Source of the DNA: an uncultured Prevotellaceae bacterium
GTDB lineage: Bacteria > Bacteroidota > Bacteroidia > Bacteroidales > Bacteroidaceae
Reading direction: 5' to 3'
Assembly (NCBI GenBank): GCA_902477365.1
Contig: CABSGW010000041.1
Location: 1 to 13,997 of the forward strand
DNA: 13,997 nt
Made by a program: the position numbers and the translations under genes. Below are positions 6,928 through 13,921 of the stretch, in pieces. The notes under the pieces are model-generated. The model was not told where the DNA came from and did no database searches. It was given only the letters and a program-made list of their open reading frames with translations. How positions within the stretch are numbered: position 1 is the first letter of the stretch; each line of letters opens with the position of its first letter.

Positions 6928-7784
6928 AAAATACGATGAAACCGGAAATAACGGTATTGATGGCGGCTGCTCCAGCGGAAGCGTATGTGGCTGAAGCGGT
7001 AAAGAGTGTGTTGGAACAGACCTATTCCGATTTTGAGCTGCTGGTGGTGGACGACGGGTCGACAGACGGTACGGCCAAGGTGGTACGTGGCTTTAAGGAT
7101 GCCCGCATCCGTTATGTGAAACGTGAAAATGATTATATTGCATCGTTGAATGCCGGTATAGAGTTGGCAAGGGGGCGTTATGTGGCCCGTATGGATGCCG
7201 ATGACCGGATGCATCCGGACCGTTTGCGTATTCAGCATGCCATTTTGGAGGAAGATACGGAGATAGACGTGTGCGGCAGTTGGGCTACACCGTTCGGAGC
7301 GAAAGTAAGCCGTGGCGAGTGGAGTATGCGTTTCTCAGGATATATAGCACATCCGTTGGTGGTGCTGAGCCATGAAAATTTTCTTTGCCATCCCACCGTG
7401 ATGTTCCGCACCTCCTTTTGGCGGCAAAAAGAGTTGCGCTATGAGCCGGGTTATCCTTATGCCGAAGATTATAAATTGTGGTTGGATATAGCCCGGAAAG
7501 GCGGACGTTTCTATATAGAATCGCAATCGTTGTTGCTATACCGTGTGACGGACGGCCAGCAAACTAACAGGCATTGGCTGGAACAGACGGATACGAGTGA
7601 GCGTATTCGGCGCGAGGCCATAGCGGCTTTGATTGCTGGTAGCGGCACTCAGACAGAAGTGCTGAACGAACTTTACGAACGCATGTTACGGTTGGAAGAG
7701 GAATGGGCTTTGCCGAAAGAGTTGCTTTCGAACTGTTTTCACCGGATTTTCGGAGCGCATGTACAGCAAGAAAGCAAGTTATAA
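6924..7784 (+). CDS. Glycosyltransferase family 2 (GT-A fold)
   Basis: The 286-aa protein has the classic GT2 layout: ITVLM strand (9-13), EAVKSVLEQTYSDFELLVVD (24-43) and DDGSTDGT (43-50) for the nucleotide, MDADD (90-94) as the metal-binding DXD, HPTVMFR (156-162), and AEDYKLWLDIA (180-190) with the usual ED pair (E181-D182). It should be an inverting sugar transferase; donor and acceptor cannot be told. One oddity: the normally conserved M-x-V-Y-N after the first strand reads MAAAPAEAYV, so a donor-contact Tyr/Asn pair is missing. The start at 6924 is chosen for the ATGA overlap; a Met at residue 5 is an alternative. It ends the LanC/GT4/GT2 operon. Part of its 3' end recurs as a remnant at 9671-9765. 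Confidence 0.9.
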   Translation: MKNTMKPEITVLMAAAPAEAYVAEAVKSVLEQTYSDFELLVVDDGSTDGTAKVVRGFKDARIRYVKRENDYIASLNAGIELARGRYVARMDADDRMHPDRLRIQHAILEEDTEIDVCGSWATPFGAKVSRGEWSMRFSGYIAHPLVVLSHENFLCHPTVMFRTSFWRQKELRYEPGYPYAEDYKLWLDIARKGGRFYIESQSLLLYRVTDGQQTNRHWLEQTDTSERIRREAIAALIAGSGTQTEVLNELYERMLRLEEEWALPKELLSNCFHRIFGAHVQQESKL

Positions 7785-7829
7785 TGGCGATAGTATGGGA
7801 ATATATGTGGACAATAGAATAAAGAGATT

Positions 7830-8924
7830 ATGAAAACGTTTTTGAGTGTATTGTTGGTTGTCGTAGGCTGGTTGCCTGTTTGGGGACAGTTGGCGCAAGA
7901 GAGTGATTTTACGTTTCGCAGTTCCAGCGGAAATGTGGATATGCACGGCCGTTTGCGATTACCGGCAGAGGCTGCAAAGACCCGGAAATTGGTGATTATG
8001 TTAGCCTCTCCCGATGAAAGTGGTATGAATAGGAACGGGCTTTATGAGCAGATTGCCGACTCGTTGGCACGGCAAGGAATTGCCAGCTATCGTTTTAATA
8101 GTCGCTTGATCAAGAAGAAGGTGAGGGCGTACGACGGCAGTGTGAATTTCTATGACGTGGCCAATGACGGGCACGATGCTTTCATCGCGTTGAAAAAAGA
8201 CCGCCGTTTTGCGGGTTATTCCTTTGGCCTGTTGGGACAAGGAGAGGGTGGTATTTCCGCTGTGGTTGAGGCTTCTCGCAATCCGGAGGTGAAGTTTGTC
8301 GTTACGTTGGGCACAATGGCAGTTTCGGGTATAGATTTTGCTTATCAGCAACATCAAGAGATGTTGAAGGGCAGTGGGATGTCTGCTGAGGCCAAGAAAG
8401 TTTGGTTGGAATATATGTATAAGGTTTTACAGGTTGCTAATGCGAGTGATGGACAGAAGGACTTTAAGGAACGGCTTCAGGTTTTGACCAAGGAAACTTA
8501 TTCAGACACTGCAAAGAGTAAGGCCATGGGGGTGCCGGCTGAGGTAGTATTGGAAAGGACCTACCGTATACGCGGTAGCCGGCACGATTATGCCTTGTGC
8601 AGATTTCAGCCTTCCGCGTATTATGGCAAGGTGAAGCAACCTCTTTATGCCGTTTATCCGGTTTTTGACAGTATGCTCGATGCTGAGGCTAATGCGGTGG
8701 CTTTGCGTCAGTTGTTCCTTGTTTCGGGTAAGAAAAACTATGTGGTTCAGCTGGCTCCAAACTTGGACAATTCGTTTTGTTCGGCCAAGAAAAAGATTTC
8801 AATGGGTCAGATGTTATTGATGGGAAAGGAGGAACGTGAGGAACTCTTAAAATCAAAAAGTGACCGTTCGGGTAGTGGCCCGCTTTGGATTCAGTTAGGA
8901 CAATGGATTGTGAATCAAAATTAG
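7830..8924 (+). CDS. Secreted alpha/beta-hydrolase homologue with lost catalytic residues
   Basis: The 364-aa protein has a signal peptide (MKTFLSVLLVVVGWLPVWG, cleaved about residue 19-20). The body follows secreted alpha/beta-hydrolases: MHGRLRLP (38-45), KLVIMLASPDESGMNRNG (53-70) in place of the usual GSGPxDRxG oxyanion strand, LARQGIASYRFNSR (79-92), and GYSFGLLGQGEGGISAV (129-145). The nucleophile motif G-x-S-x-G reads G136-Q-G138-E-G140, so the serine is glycine. The usual NHxF histidine near the C-terminus reads LDNSF (312-316), with no His. An Asp (D280 or D284) is kept. Two of three catalytic residues are lost, so this is probably a pseudoenzyme, perhaps a binding, immunity or accessory protein. 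It begins 45 bases after the GT2 stop and is followed after 25 bases by the 208-aa protein. Confidence 0.82.
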   Translation: MKTFLSVLLVVVGWLPVWGQLAQESDFTFRSSSGNVDMHGRLRLPAEAAKTRKLVIMLASPDESGMNRNGLYEQIADSLARQGIASYRFNSRLIKKKVRAYDGSVNFYDVANDGHDAFIALKKDRRFAGYSFGLLGQGEGGISAVVEASRNPEVKFVVTLGTMAVSGIDFAYQQHQEMLKGSGMSAEAKKVWLEYMYKVLQVANASDGQKDFKERLQVLTKETYSDTAKSKAMGVPAEVVLERTYRIRGSRHDYALCRFQPSAYYGKVKQPLYAVYPVFDSMLDAEANAVALRQLFLVSGKKNYVVQLAPNLDNSFCSAKKKISMGQMLLMGKEEREELLKSKSDRSGSGPLWIQLGQWIVNQN

Positions 8925-8949
8925 TATTAACTCTTTAATACTTACCATT

Positions 8950-9576
8950 ATGAAAAAGATGTTAGTTGTTTTGTGGCTGTTTATAGCCGGTGGCCTCTCT
9001 TTGCAGGCCGGTAATTTTCATGGCGTGGACACAATGGCTTTGAACAAGGCCTACCGGGAGCTAATGCGCGATCCGTCTTCCCCGGCCTTGCAGCGTGCTT
9101 TTTTCAATCAGTTTCCCTCTACCTGGGGGATGTTTAATGATGTCTATCGTTATAGTACTCGTCCGGGATTCGATGACACCATGTACCGTGCAGCCCGTCT
9201 GCATGTCGATGCTTTGAAGAAACTGGATGCCATTGACCGTAAGGAGTATTATAGCAAGTTGATAAATATCGGTATAGGAGGTCGTTGGATGGCCGATGCG
9301 CCTTCTTACTTAAGGATGCTTCTAGAGAATGTTTTAGATGATCATACTGCGGCATTTTTTCAGGTATTGTCGACTAACAGTGCCGCTCGTCAATTGCTTT
9401 TCTGGCGGTTTATGTGGGAGAATCCGGTGAAGCATGAAAGCCTGACCGACATGTATAACCGTTGGAAAAAGGCAATGGAAGGCAAATACCCCCAAGAAGT
9501 GAAAACCATGGGCGTTGCTTATGACTACTTCTTTGGCGAGTTGCCGATGGGGCCGGGTGACGATGATGAATATTAA
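8950..9576 (+). CDS. Small secreted protein of unknown function, copy 2
   Basis: This 208-aa protein is a close paralogue of the product at 3942. The signal peptide differs in its first half (MKKMLVVLWLFIAGGLSLQA), whereas the mature protein is almost identical until the tail, which reads GPGDDDEY instead of GDDSDEY. Differences cluster at residues about 55-60 and 110-125 (for example GGGWIADAPNYLKM versus GGRWMADAPSYLRM). Unlike copy 1 it does not sit beside its own cargo; it follows the hydrolase-like gene and lies 593 bases ahead of cargo 2, across a gap with a hairpin. An orphan immunity gene, or one acting on the same cargo, would fit but is inference. Its downstream sequence resembles that of copy 1 for about 45 bases, then diverges. 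Confidence 0.85.
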   Translation: MKKMLVVLWLFIAGGLSLQAGNFHGVDTMALNKAYRELMRDPSSPALQRAFFNQFPSTWGMFNDVYRYSTRPGFDDTMYRAARLHVDALKKLDAIDRKEYYSKLINIGIGGRWMADAPSYLRMLLENVLDDHTAAFFQVLSTNSAARQLLFWRFMWENPVKHESLTDMYNRWKKAMEGKYPQEVKTMGVAYDYFFGELPMGPGDDDEY

Positions 9577-9670
9577 GTCCGGCGCGCAGGTTGTCGGGAA
9601 ACCGTAATTGGTAATGCTATTTATATTCGTAGCTGGTGATAAAAGGTAACCGGCTACGAACAAATGGGTA

Positions 9671-9765
9671 GAAGTGAGTGCATCCGACGGGAGACCATAG
9701 CGGCTCTGATTGCTGGTAACGGCACTCAGACAGAGGTGCTGAACGAACTTTACGAACGCATGTTA
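9671..9765 (+). pseudogene. Remnant of a duplicated GT2 gene (3' part)
   Basis: These 95 bases align without gaps to 7594-7688 of the GT2 gene. In the matching frame they read SECIRRETIAALIAGNGTQT then EVLNELYERML, against SERIRREAIAALIAGSGTQT then EVLNELYERML in the intact protein. There is no start, no 5' part and no catalytic region. The resemblance stops after the ATGTTA at the right end. Position after copy 2 of the secreted protein mirrors copy 1 followed by the LanC/GT operon, so a larger duplicated unit appears to have lost its middle. Confidence 0.85.
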
Positions 9766-9793
9766 ACGACCTGTTTGGGGCGAACAATAACGT

Positions 9794-9825
9794 ATTGGGC
9801 ATCTCGTTGCGACGGGATGCCCAGT
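9794..9825. terminator. Strong hairpin, possible terminator
   Basis: GGGCATCTCGT (9797-9807) pairs with ACGGGATGCCC (9812-9822) with one G-T wobble around a TGCG loop, and the stem extends to about 14 pairs with flanking A/T. A short run GCGTTTT follows. It could end transcription coming from copy 2 and isolate cargo 2. The T-tract is short, so termination is uncertain. Confidence 0.45.
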
Positions 9826-9946
9826 GCGTTTTAAAGAGAAGGGCATCTGAGAAGAGGCGTACAATCTTTTCTTGTGATCCGGTTTTCTTTCTCTGTTTTT
9901 CAACATGTATCCCCGTTTCAATGGCTTTCTGTTGTTTGTGTACGTC

Positions 9947-10000
9947 TTGTAAAGTATTGTAAAACAGTGAAGAGTGTATTTGTGAACAATTTGTGAACAA
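9947..10000. repeat. Phased short direct repeats, possible operator
   Basis: TTGTAAA occurs at 9947-9953 and 9957-9963 (10-base period). TTTGTGAACAA occurs twice in perfect tandem at 9979-9989 and 9990-10000 (11-base period). The near-helical spacing places each pair on one face of the DNA, as for a dimeric regulator. They lie 170-220 bases upstream of cargo 2. Confidence 0.5.
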
Positions 10001-10030
10001 CAAAATAGGTGGATTCGGGCAGAAAACCAC

Positions 10031-10038
10031 TAGTTTTG
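10031..10038 (+). promoter_or_regulatory. Candidate -7 element upstream of cargo 2
   Basis: TAGTTTTG is an exact match to the Bacteroidota -7 consensus TAnnTTTG. No TTTG lies 19-21 bases upstream, which lowers confidence. If used, it would give a leader of about 125 bases. It lies just downstream of the phased repeats. Confidence 0.25.
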
Positions 10039-10169
10039 TGCAACGAGTCGTAGCATTCTAAATGATGCTTTACGCTATTTGGTTTTGTGCGGACTTTGTC
10101 CATCAGGAATATTTAGTTGGAAGATATATCTTACAATATTAGTTTGTTAAATTTTTAAAAAGTACAGTT

Positions 10170-10259
10170 ATGAAGAAAATGACAAAAAAAAGTCTGGAAG
10201 AATTGGCACGAATAATGCCTGTTTTAAGTGAATTCGAACAAACACAATTCATGGGAGGT
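10170..10259 (+). other. Double-glycine leader of cargo 2
   Basis: Thirty residues ending in MGG followed by Asp31. The leader has exactly the same length as that of cargo 1 and is identical at 21 of the first 31 positions, while the proteins after it show no resemblance. This modular arrangement indicates one shared exporter for different payloads. Confidence 0.85.
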
Positions 10260-10820
10260 GACACTTATTATATGGATCAGTTTGGTAGGATTACAGGAAA
10301 AAAGGAGACTGGAGGTCCTGATGTCATTCATACAGCAGATTCTGCCGGATATCCAACTGGTAATATCATTCCAATACCAATGGGAATGAAGTTAAGTTCT
10401 TATGATTACCCTGTTGACAGTGGTAACAAAACAGAAAGAGGGATTCTATTTGAAGATTTAGGAAAATCAGGAACGTTTGAAGAGAATCAAGCATTCTTTC
10501 AGGCTCTTTCTCGAAATACGAGTGTGGAATGGGGCTACGCCGGTAAAGAAGGAGCAACCGGAGGTACGGTGTTTTCTTCTCATTCGCAAGGTACAGTGGA
10601 AATTCCAACAGATGCAGTATTAGAAAAAGGATATGATTCTCTTTATCATAGCCATAGTACACGAAAAGAGGTAGAATATCAAGAGGGTTTATATTCTGAT
10701 GACGATAAGTACCAAGTTTCTAATGACGATCAAAATGTACAAGAACATTACGAAAAAGAATATGGATTCGATAATTTCGGAGTTTATATAGCAGATGAAG
10801 ACAAATACATTCATTACTAA
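10170..10820 (+). CDS. Cargo 2: double-glycine-leader protein with JAB-like (JAMM) toxin domain
   Basis: The 216-aa product begins with MKKMTKKSLEELARIMPVLS and ends its leader in FMGG at residues 27-30, so the C39 transporter should cut after Gly30. The body lacks hydrophobic segments. Residues about 118-216 resemble the JAB-like toxin 1 domain at the C-termini of Bacteroidota polymorphic toxins: TSVEWGYA (117-124), SSHS (136-139), SLYHSHS (157-163), YSDDDK (175-180), and the closing FGVYIADEDKYIHY (203-216). E120, H160-x-H162 and S176-x-x-D179 fit the JAMM metalloprotease pattern, with a longer gap before the serine than usual. The usual Pro after HxH is Ser here. The gene is AT-rich (19 G+C of 60 at 10621-10680). 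Immunity candidates follow 26 bases downstream. The domain call is from memory of family patterns, not a search. Confidence 0.85.
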   Translation: MKKMTKKSLEELARIMPVLSEFEQTQFMGGDTYYMDQFGRITGKKETGGPDVIHTADSAGYPTGNIIPIPMGMKLSSYDYPVDSGNKTERGILFEDLGKSGTFEENQAFFQALSRNTSVEWGYAGKEGATGGTVFSSHSQGTVEIPTDAVLEKGYDSLYHSHSTRKEVEYQEGLYSDDDKYQVSNDDQNVQEHYEKEYGFDNFGVYIADEDKYIHY

Positions 10821-10846
10821 CGTTACACTTTTTAAAAAAGAACATC

Positions 10847-12877
10847 ATGATAACAGGAATCATATTATTGCTCGGAACTTTGTTCTTTGGCGTGATTCCA
10901 CTTCAGGGACAAAAGGAAATAAGGCAGGTTATGCCGCTGATAGAAGAAAAAAAGACACCGGTAACCGACACCGTATCACAGGAAGAGCTAAAGGCAAACT
11001 TCAAAGAATGGTATCGCGAGCGGGACCATGCGGCTCAGACGCCGCCGGATCTGATTACAGACGATTTGCCTTGGTCAGACAAGATCAATCATTATGATGC
11101 AGACCTTGGACGGAAGGTTCATTATGTCGATACTCCCGAACCTGACCGCCTGTACCGGGCAGGCCGGCACCGTTTGCCTGCCGCCTGCTGGAGCATTGAC
11201 CGCTGTTTCACGCCCACAGACCGGCAACAACGGTTGTGTCTGCATAGTCTGTTGCCGGGCGTTTTGCCGGCTGCCGACTCGGCGGCCCTTTGCCGGAAAC
11301 TGGAACAACGCTACGGCGCGTTGGGTGAAAAAGGTGTTCCGGCCACTTGGTTCAGTGGTACGCTAGGCGTAACGGCCAACTGGTATCCCTACTGTAACAA
11401 CCGTGTCACCATGAAGGTGTTGCGCTATCGGGTAGAAAAAGGAATGATCCAGGACCGGACTTTTATCGAGAACCGGTTCGGCACGCTGGCCCAAAAACAA
11501 TCTGACGAGATTGTTCCTACCTATACTCAGATATACCGCTACTGGGACATGTATCTGGGCGACATAGAACTGCGTCATTTTGCCGAGGCATTGCAGGCCG
11601 TCCTGCCGTCCGCAGCCGCCGCCTACAACGGACGTTGCAGTTTCTCGTTTCTTATCCTTACCGACGGATGCGCACGGGCCACCTTGCACCCGCTCCTGCC
11701 CGAGGAACTCACCGCCGAAGAAAAAGCGTGTGCCGACCGCTTGGCGCAAGCCGTACAGAAACTGCCCGCCGGGCTGTTCGGTCACATGGTTACAACGGAC
11801 GGACGCATCTTTCCGGCACGGTATGTGGAAGGTACCTACCATCCTGATGAAAACAAATGGACCTTTAGCGACTACTTTTTCGGCAACAAGCGGGCGAAAT
11901 CAAGCATAAACTCCGAGAACCGGCAAAACTATGTGTTCCAGCCATCGCCCTGGTTCAAAGAGGAAAATCCAGATACCATCTCCGAAGCCGAGGCACGGAA
12001 AAGCTTCGTGGCTTGGAAACGGAGTGGGAAAAGCTTGCAAGCCAATGCCGGCGGACATCATATCCTGACCTATCGAAGCCGCGAAATACTGTTGCATGAG
12101 GATCCGGTTTTTTCTCCGTTTGTTTACGACGTGGCGCCTTGGAAACCGGAGCTGCTGGAGACCGCCGGACAAGTGTCGCTGCCCAAGGGACAATGGACCT
12201 TATGCGGACGCTACACGCCAAAAGGAAAGAAAGTGGAACTCTGCTGGTACGGCAGCGAACAGCCTCACGACACAGCCGACTACGGAACTCCCCTCTACCG
12301 GAAACTGGCCCGTACTTATGGCGAATATCCGGGTTTCGGCATCCCGGCCCGGTGGTATAGTGGCCTGTTCGGCGTGTCAACCTCGCACCGTGCCTACGGA
12401 GGCTTCAGCGTATGTCCTTTTGTGCGCTTTTATCGGGTGGAAAAGGGAAAAGTCATACATTCGCAACTACTCCGAAGCCGTTTCTTGCTGGATGATAACA
12501 TCGACGGGACTAGGTATAAAAAAGTTGCATGCTGGAACGAATGGATGAGCAAGGAAATGGGTTATCTGGCACATCGGCTCAAAGAGGTGCTGTCTGCCTT
12601 GACCGACAGCCATAGCGACTGGTCTTTTTCGTTTATGGCTTACGGAGGAAGAGAAAGACGGATACGGGCCTCGTTGGTAGGCAATCCGCCAACGGGAAAA
12701 GCCGAACAGCAGCAAGCCGACCGGCTGTTGCAGGCCATCGAAAACTTGCCGAAGGACTTCTTCGGTGCGTTGGTTACGGTACAAGGGCGCATTCTTCCGG
12801 CCCGGTACATAGAAGCATCCTACGATGCGCAAAACAAGCAATGGAGTTTCCGGGATTATCTGGATACAAATAGATAG
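10847..12877 (+). CDS. Secreted protein with two copies of an unrecognised domain
   Basis: The 676-aa protein starts with a hydrophobic signal-like segment (MITGIILLLGTLFFGVIPLQ, cleavage near GQKE); unusually its n-region has no basic residue. The rest is an internal duplication. Repeat 1 (about 45-345) and repeat 2 (about 380-676) share GVPATWFSGTLGV / GIPARWYSGLFGV, YRVEKGMI / YRVEKGKV, CSFSFLIL / WSFSFMAY, and LPAGLFGHMVTTDGRIFPAR / LPKDFFGALVTVQGRILPAR, each ending in W-x-F-x-DY. The same unit occurs once in the next gene. The order strand, helix, LP, strand with DGR faintly recalls TonB C-terminal-like folds, but that is speculation. It starts 26 bases after cargo 2, so it is probably co-expressed: an envelope immunity protein, receptor or accessory factor. 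The gene is GC-rich (36 of 60 at 11641-11700) in contrast to the cargo. Confidence 0.85.
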   Translation: MITGIILLLGTLFFGVIPLQGQKEIRQVMPLIEEKKTPVTDTVSQEELKANFKEWYRERDHAAQTPPDLITDDLPWSDKINHYDADLGRKVHYVDTPEPDRLYRAGRHRLPAACWSIDRCFTPTDRQQRLCLHSLLPGVLPAADSAALCRKLEQRYGALGEKGVPATWFSGTLGVTANWYPYCNNRVTMKVLRYRVEKGMIQDRTFIENRFGTLAQKQSDEIVPTYTQIYRYWDMYLGDIELRHFAEALQAVLPSAAAAYNGRCSFSFLILTDGCARATLHPLLPEELTAEEKACADRLAQAVQKLPAGLFGHMVTTDGRIFPARYVEGTYHPDENKWTFSDYFFGNKRAKSSINSENRQNYVFQPSPWFKEENPDTISEAEARKSFVAWKRSGKSLQANAGGHHILTYRSREILLHEDPVFSPFVYDVAPWKPELLETAGQVSLPKGQWTLCGRYTPKGKKVELCWYGSEQPHDTADYGTPLYRKLARTYGEYPGFGIPARWYSGLFGVSTSHRAYGGFSVCPFVRFYRVEKGKVIHSQLLRSRFLLDDNIDGTRYKKVACWNEWMSKEMGYLAHRLKEVLSALTDSHSDWSFSFMAYGGRERRIRASLVGNPPTGKAEQQQADRLLQAIENLPKDFFGALVTVQGRILPARYIEASYDAQNKQWSFRDYLDTNR

Positions 12878-12911
12878 AATAACACTCACTAAACGAGGGA
12901 GGGACAGACAG

Positions 12912-13910
12912 ATGAAAAGTATGTATAAAAGATTTTTCCTATGGGCGATGGCACTGGTTTGTTGCGGATGGGCATCCGGATCGGATAGTCTTCGCCATTC
13001 GCCCCGGGCTTGCTGGAATGCTGTGACGGTGGACGAGATGGTGGAGGGTTATCATCAATACTGCGATACTGTTTATTGGTGGGAAAAGCCATTGGTCTAT
13101 ACCGGCAACCGTAATGTGTTGTTTGTGGATTCGCTGTTTGCCGGCAATGCATTGTTCCGGGGCAGGCAGTTGACGGCTGCTACTATTTGGGGCATCATGG
13201 AGTACCCGGCCCAAAAACAAATCGTATGTATTTCCGATTTCAGGGATTGTGTCACCGGCCGGTCCGATACGCTGCTGTTGGCCGCCGCCCGTCGGCTTTA
13301 TGGACAGCGGCCTCCCATACCGGAGTTTGAAGATCCCGGTGGGGAAGTTCCTGCCGTTTGGTTGAGTGGACGGTTCCGTGCCATTAGCCAGCCGTTGCGC
13401 TATTTCTCTTTTGCCGTTTCGGCTTGTTATACAGAGTACGAACTGGATCGGGGACGGTTGAAAGGTCATTGGAGTGAGGCCAGGTTTTCTCCTTACCGGG
13501 AACATGTCACCCGTTGTTGGCAGATGATAACCAGCTCCCATTGGGCCGATAAGTTGACTTGGGAAATGGGGCTGCTCAGTTACGATGCGGGTCGGTATTG
13601 CGGTCGGGATACCACCTTGAAGAGAAGTTGTAGTTTTGATGTGTTGGTGGTGACGGCCCGTGACGGAACGGCCGATCTGGTTTTATTGAATCCTTCGGAA
13701 CTTCCGCCCCAAAACCGGAAATACCTGGACGAATTGCGCCGCTTTGTCCGTCAGCTGCCTCCTTGGTCGTTCGGGCTGCTCTATTGCAGCGACGGGCGTG
13801 TGTTTCCGGGACGTTATCTGAAAGCGTACCGAACGTCGGACGGCTGGTATTTGATGGATTACCTGGAGCGTTCCTGGAAGGTAGATAAACGAAGAAGAGC
13901 GCAAGACTAA
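12912..13910 (+). CDS. Secreted protein with one copy of the same unrecognised domain
   Basis: The 332-aa product starts at the ATG at 12912, giving MKSMYKRFFLWAMALVCCGW, a basic start and hydrophobic core typical of a signal peptide; Cys17-Cys18 could make it a lipoprotein, though the lipobox is poor. An ATG at 12825 in frame lies inside the previous gene and is disfavoured. The mature part matches each repeat of the preceding protein: EVPAVWLSGRFRAI (145-158), CSFDVLVVTARDG (240-252), LPPWSFGLLYCSDGRVFPGR (282-301) and DGWYLMDYL (310-318). It lies 34 bases after that gene and is likely in the same operon as cargo 2. Function unknown; the shared domain and export signal suggest both act in the envelope. 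The C-terminus is strongly basic (KVDKRRRAQD). Confidence 0.85.
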   Translation: MKSMYKRFFLWAMALVCCGWASGSDSLRHSPRACWNAVTVDEMVEGYHQYCDTVYWWEKPLVYTGNRNVLFVDSLFAGNALFRGRQLTAATIWGIMEYPAQKQIVCISDFRDCVTGRSDTLLLAAARRLYGQRPPIPEFEDPGGEVPAVWLSGRFRAISQPLRYFSFAVSACYTEYELDRGRLKGHWSEARFSPYREHVTRCWQMITSSHWADKLTWEMGLLSYDAGRYCGRDTTLKRSCSFDVLVVTARDGTADLVLLNPSELPPQNRKYLDELRRFVRQLPPWSFGLLYCSDGRVFPGRYLKAYRTSDGWYLMDYLERSWKVDKRRRAQD

Positions 13911-13921
13911 ACCAATGAATT

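Larger units (their letters stand above)
9577..10169. other. Non-coding gap between copy 2 of the secreted protein and cargo 2
   Basis: No convincing gene lies here. From left to right it holds: about 45 bases homologous to the sequence after copy 1 (including GGGAAACCGTAA) but lacking the second terminator arm; a remnant of the GT2 3' end (9671-9765); a hairpin (9794-9825); phased direct repeats (9947-10000); a candidate -7 element (10031-10038); and an AT-rich leader before cargo 2. It is a scar of duplication and deletion that now serves as the cargo 2 control region. Confidence 0.7.

Noticed and set aside
4634..7784. A lanthipeptide biosynthesis operon
   Set aside because: No LanB/LanM dehydratase or Ser/Thr/Cys-rich precursor is present, and the LanC-like protein lacks zinc ligands.
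9979..10000. CRISPR array or replication iterons
   Set aside because: Only two tandem 11-base units occur with no spacers, no cas or rep gene nearby.
9617..10030. A 137-aa minus-strand open frame in the gene-free gap
   Set aside because: It runs antisense through the GT2 relic, the hairpin and the phased repeats. It has no domain or signal peptide, so I regard it as chance.
9577..10169. Insertion-sequence or integrase remnant
   Set aside because: I saw no transposase or integrase fragment, terminal inverted repeats or target duplication; the relic there is from the local GT2 gene.
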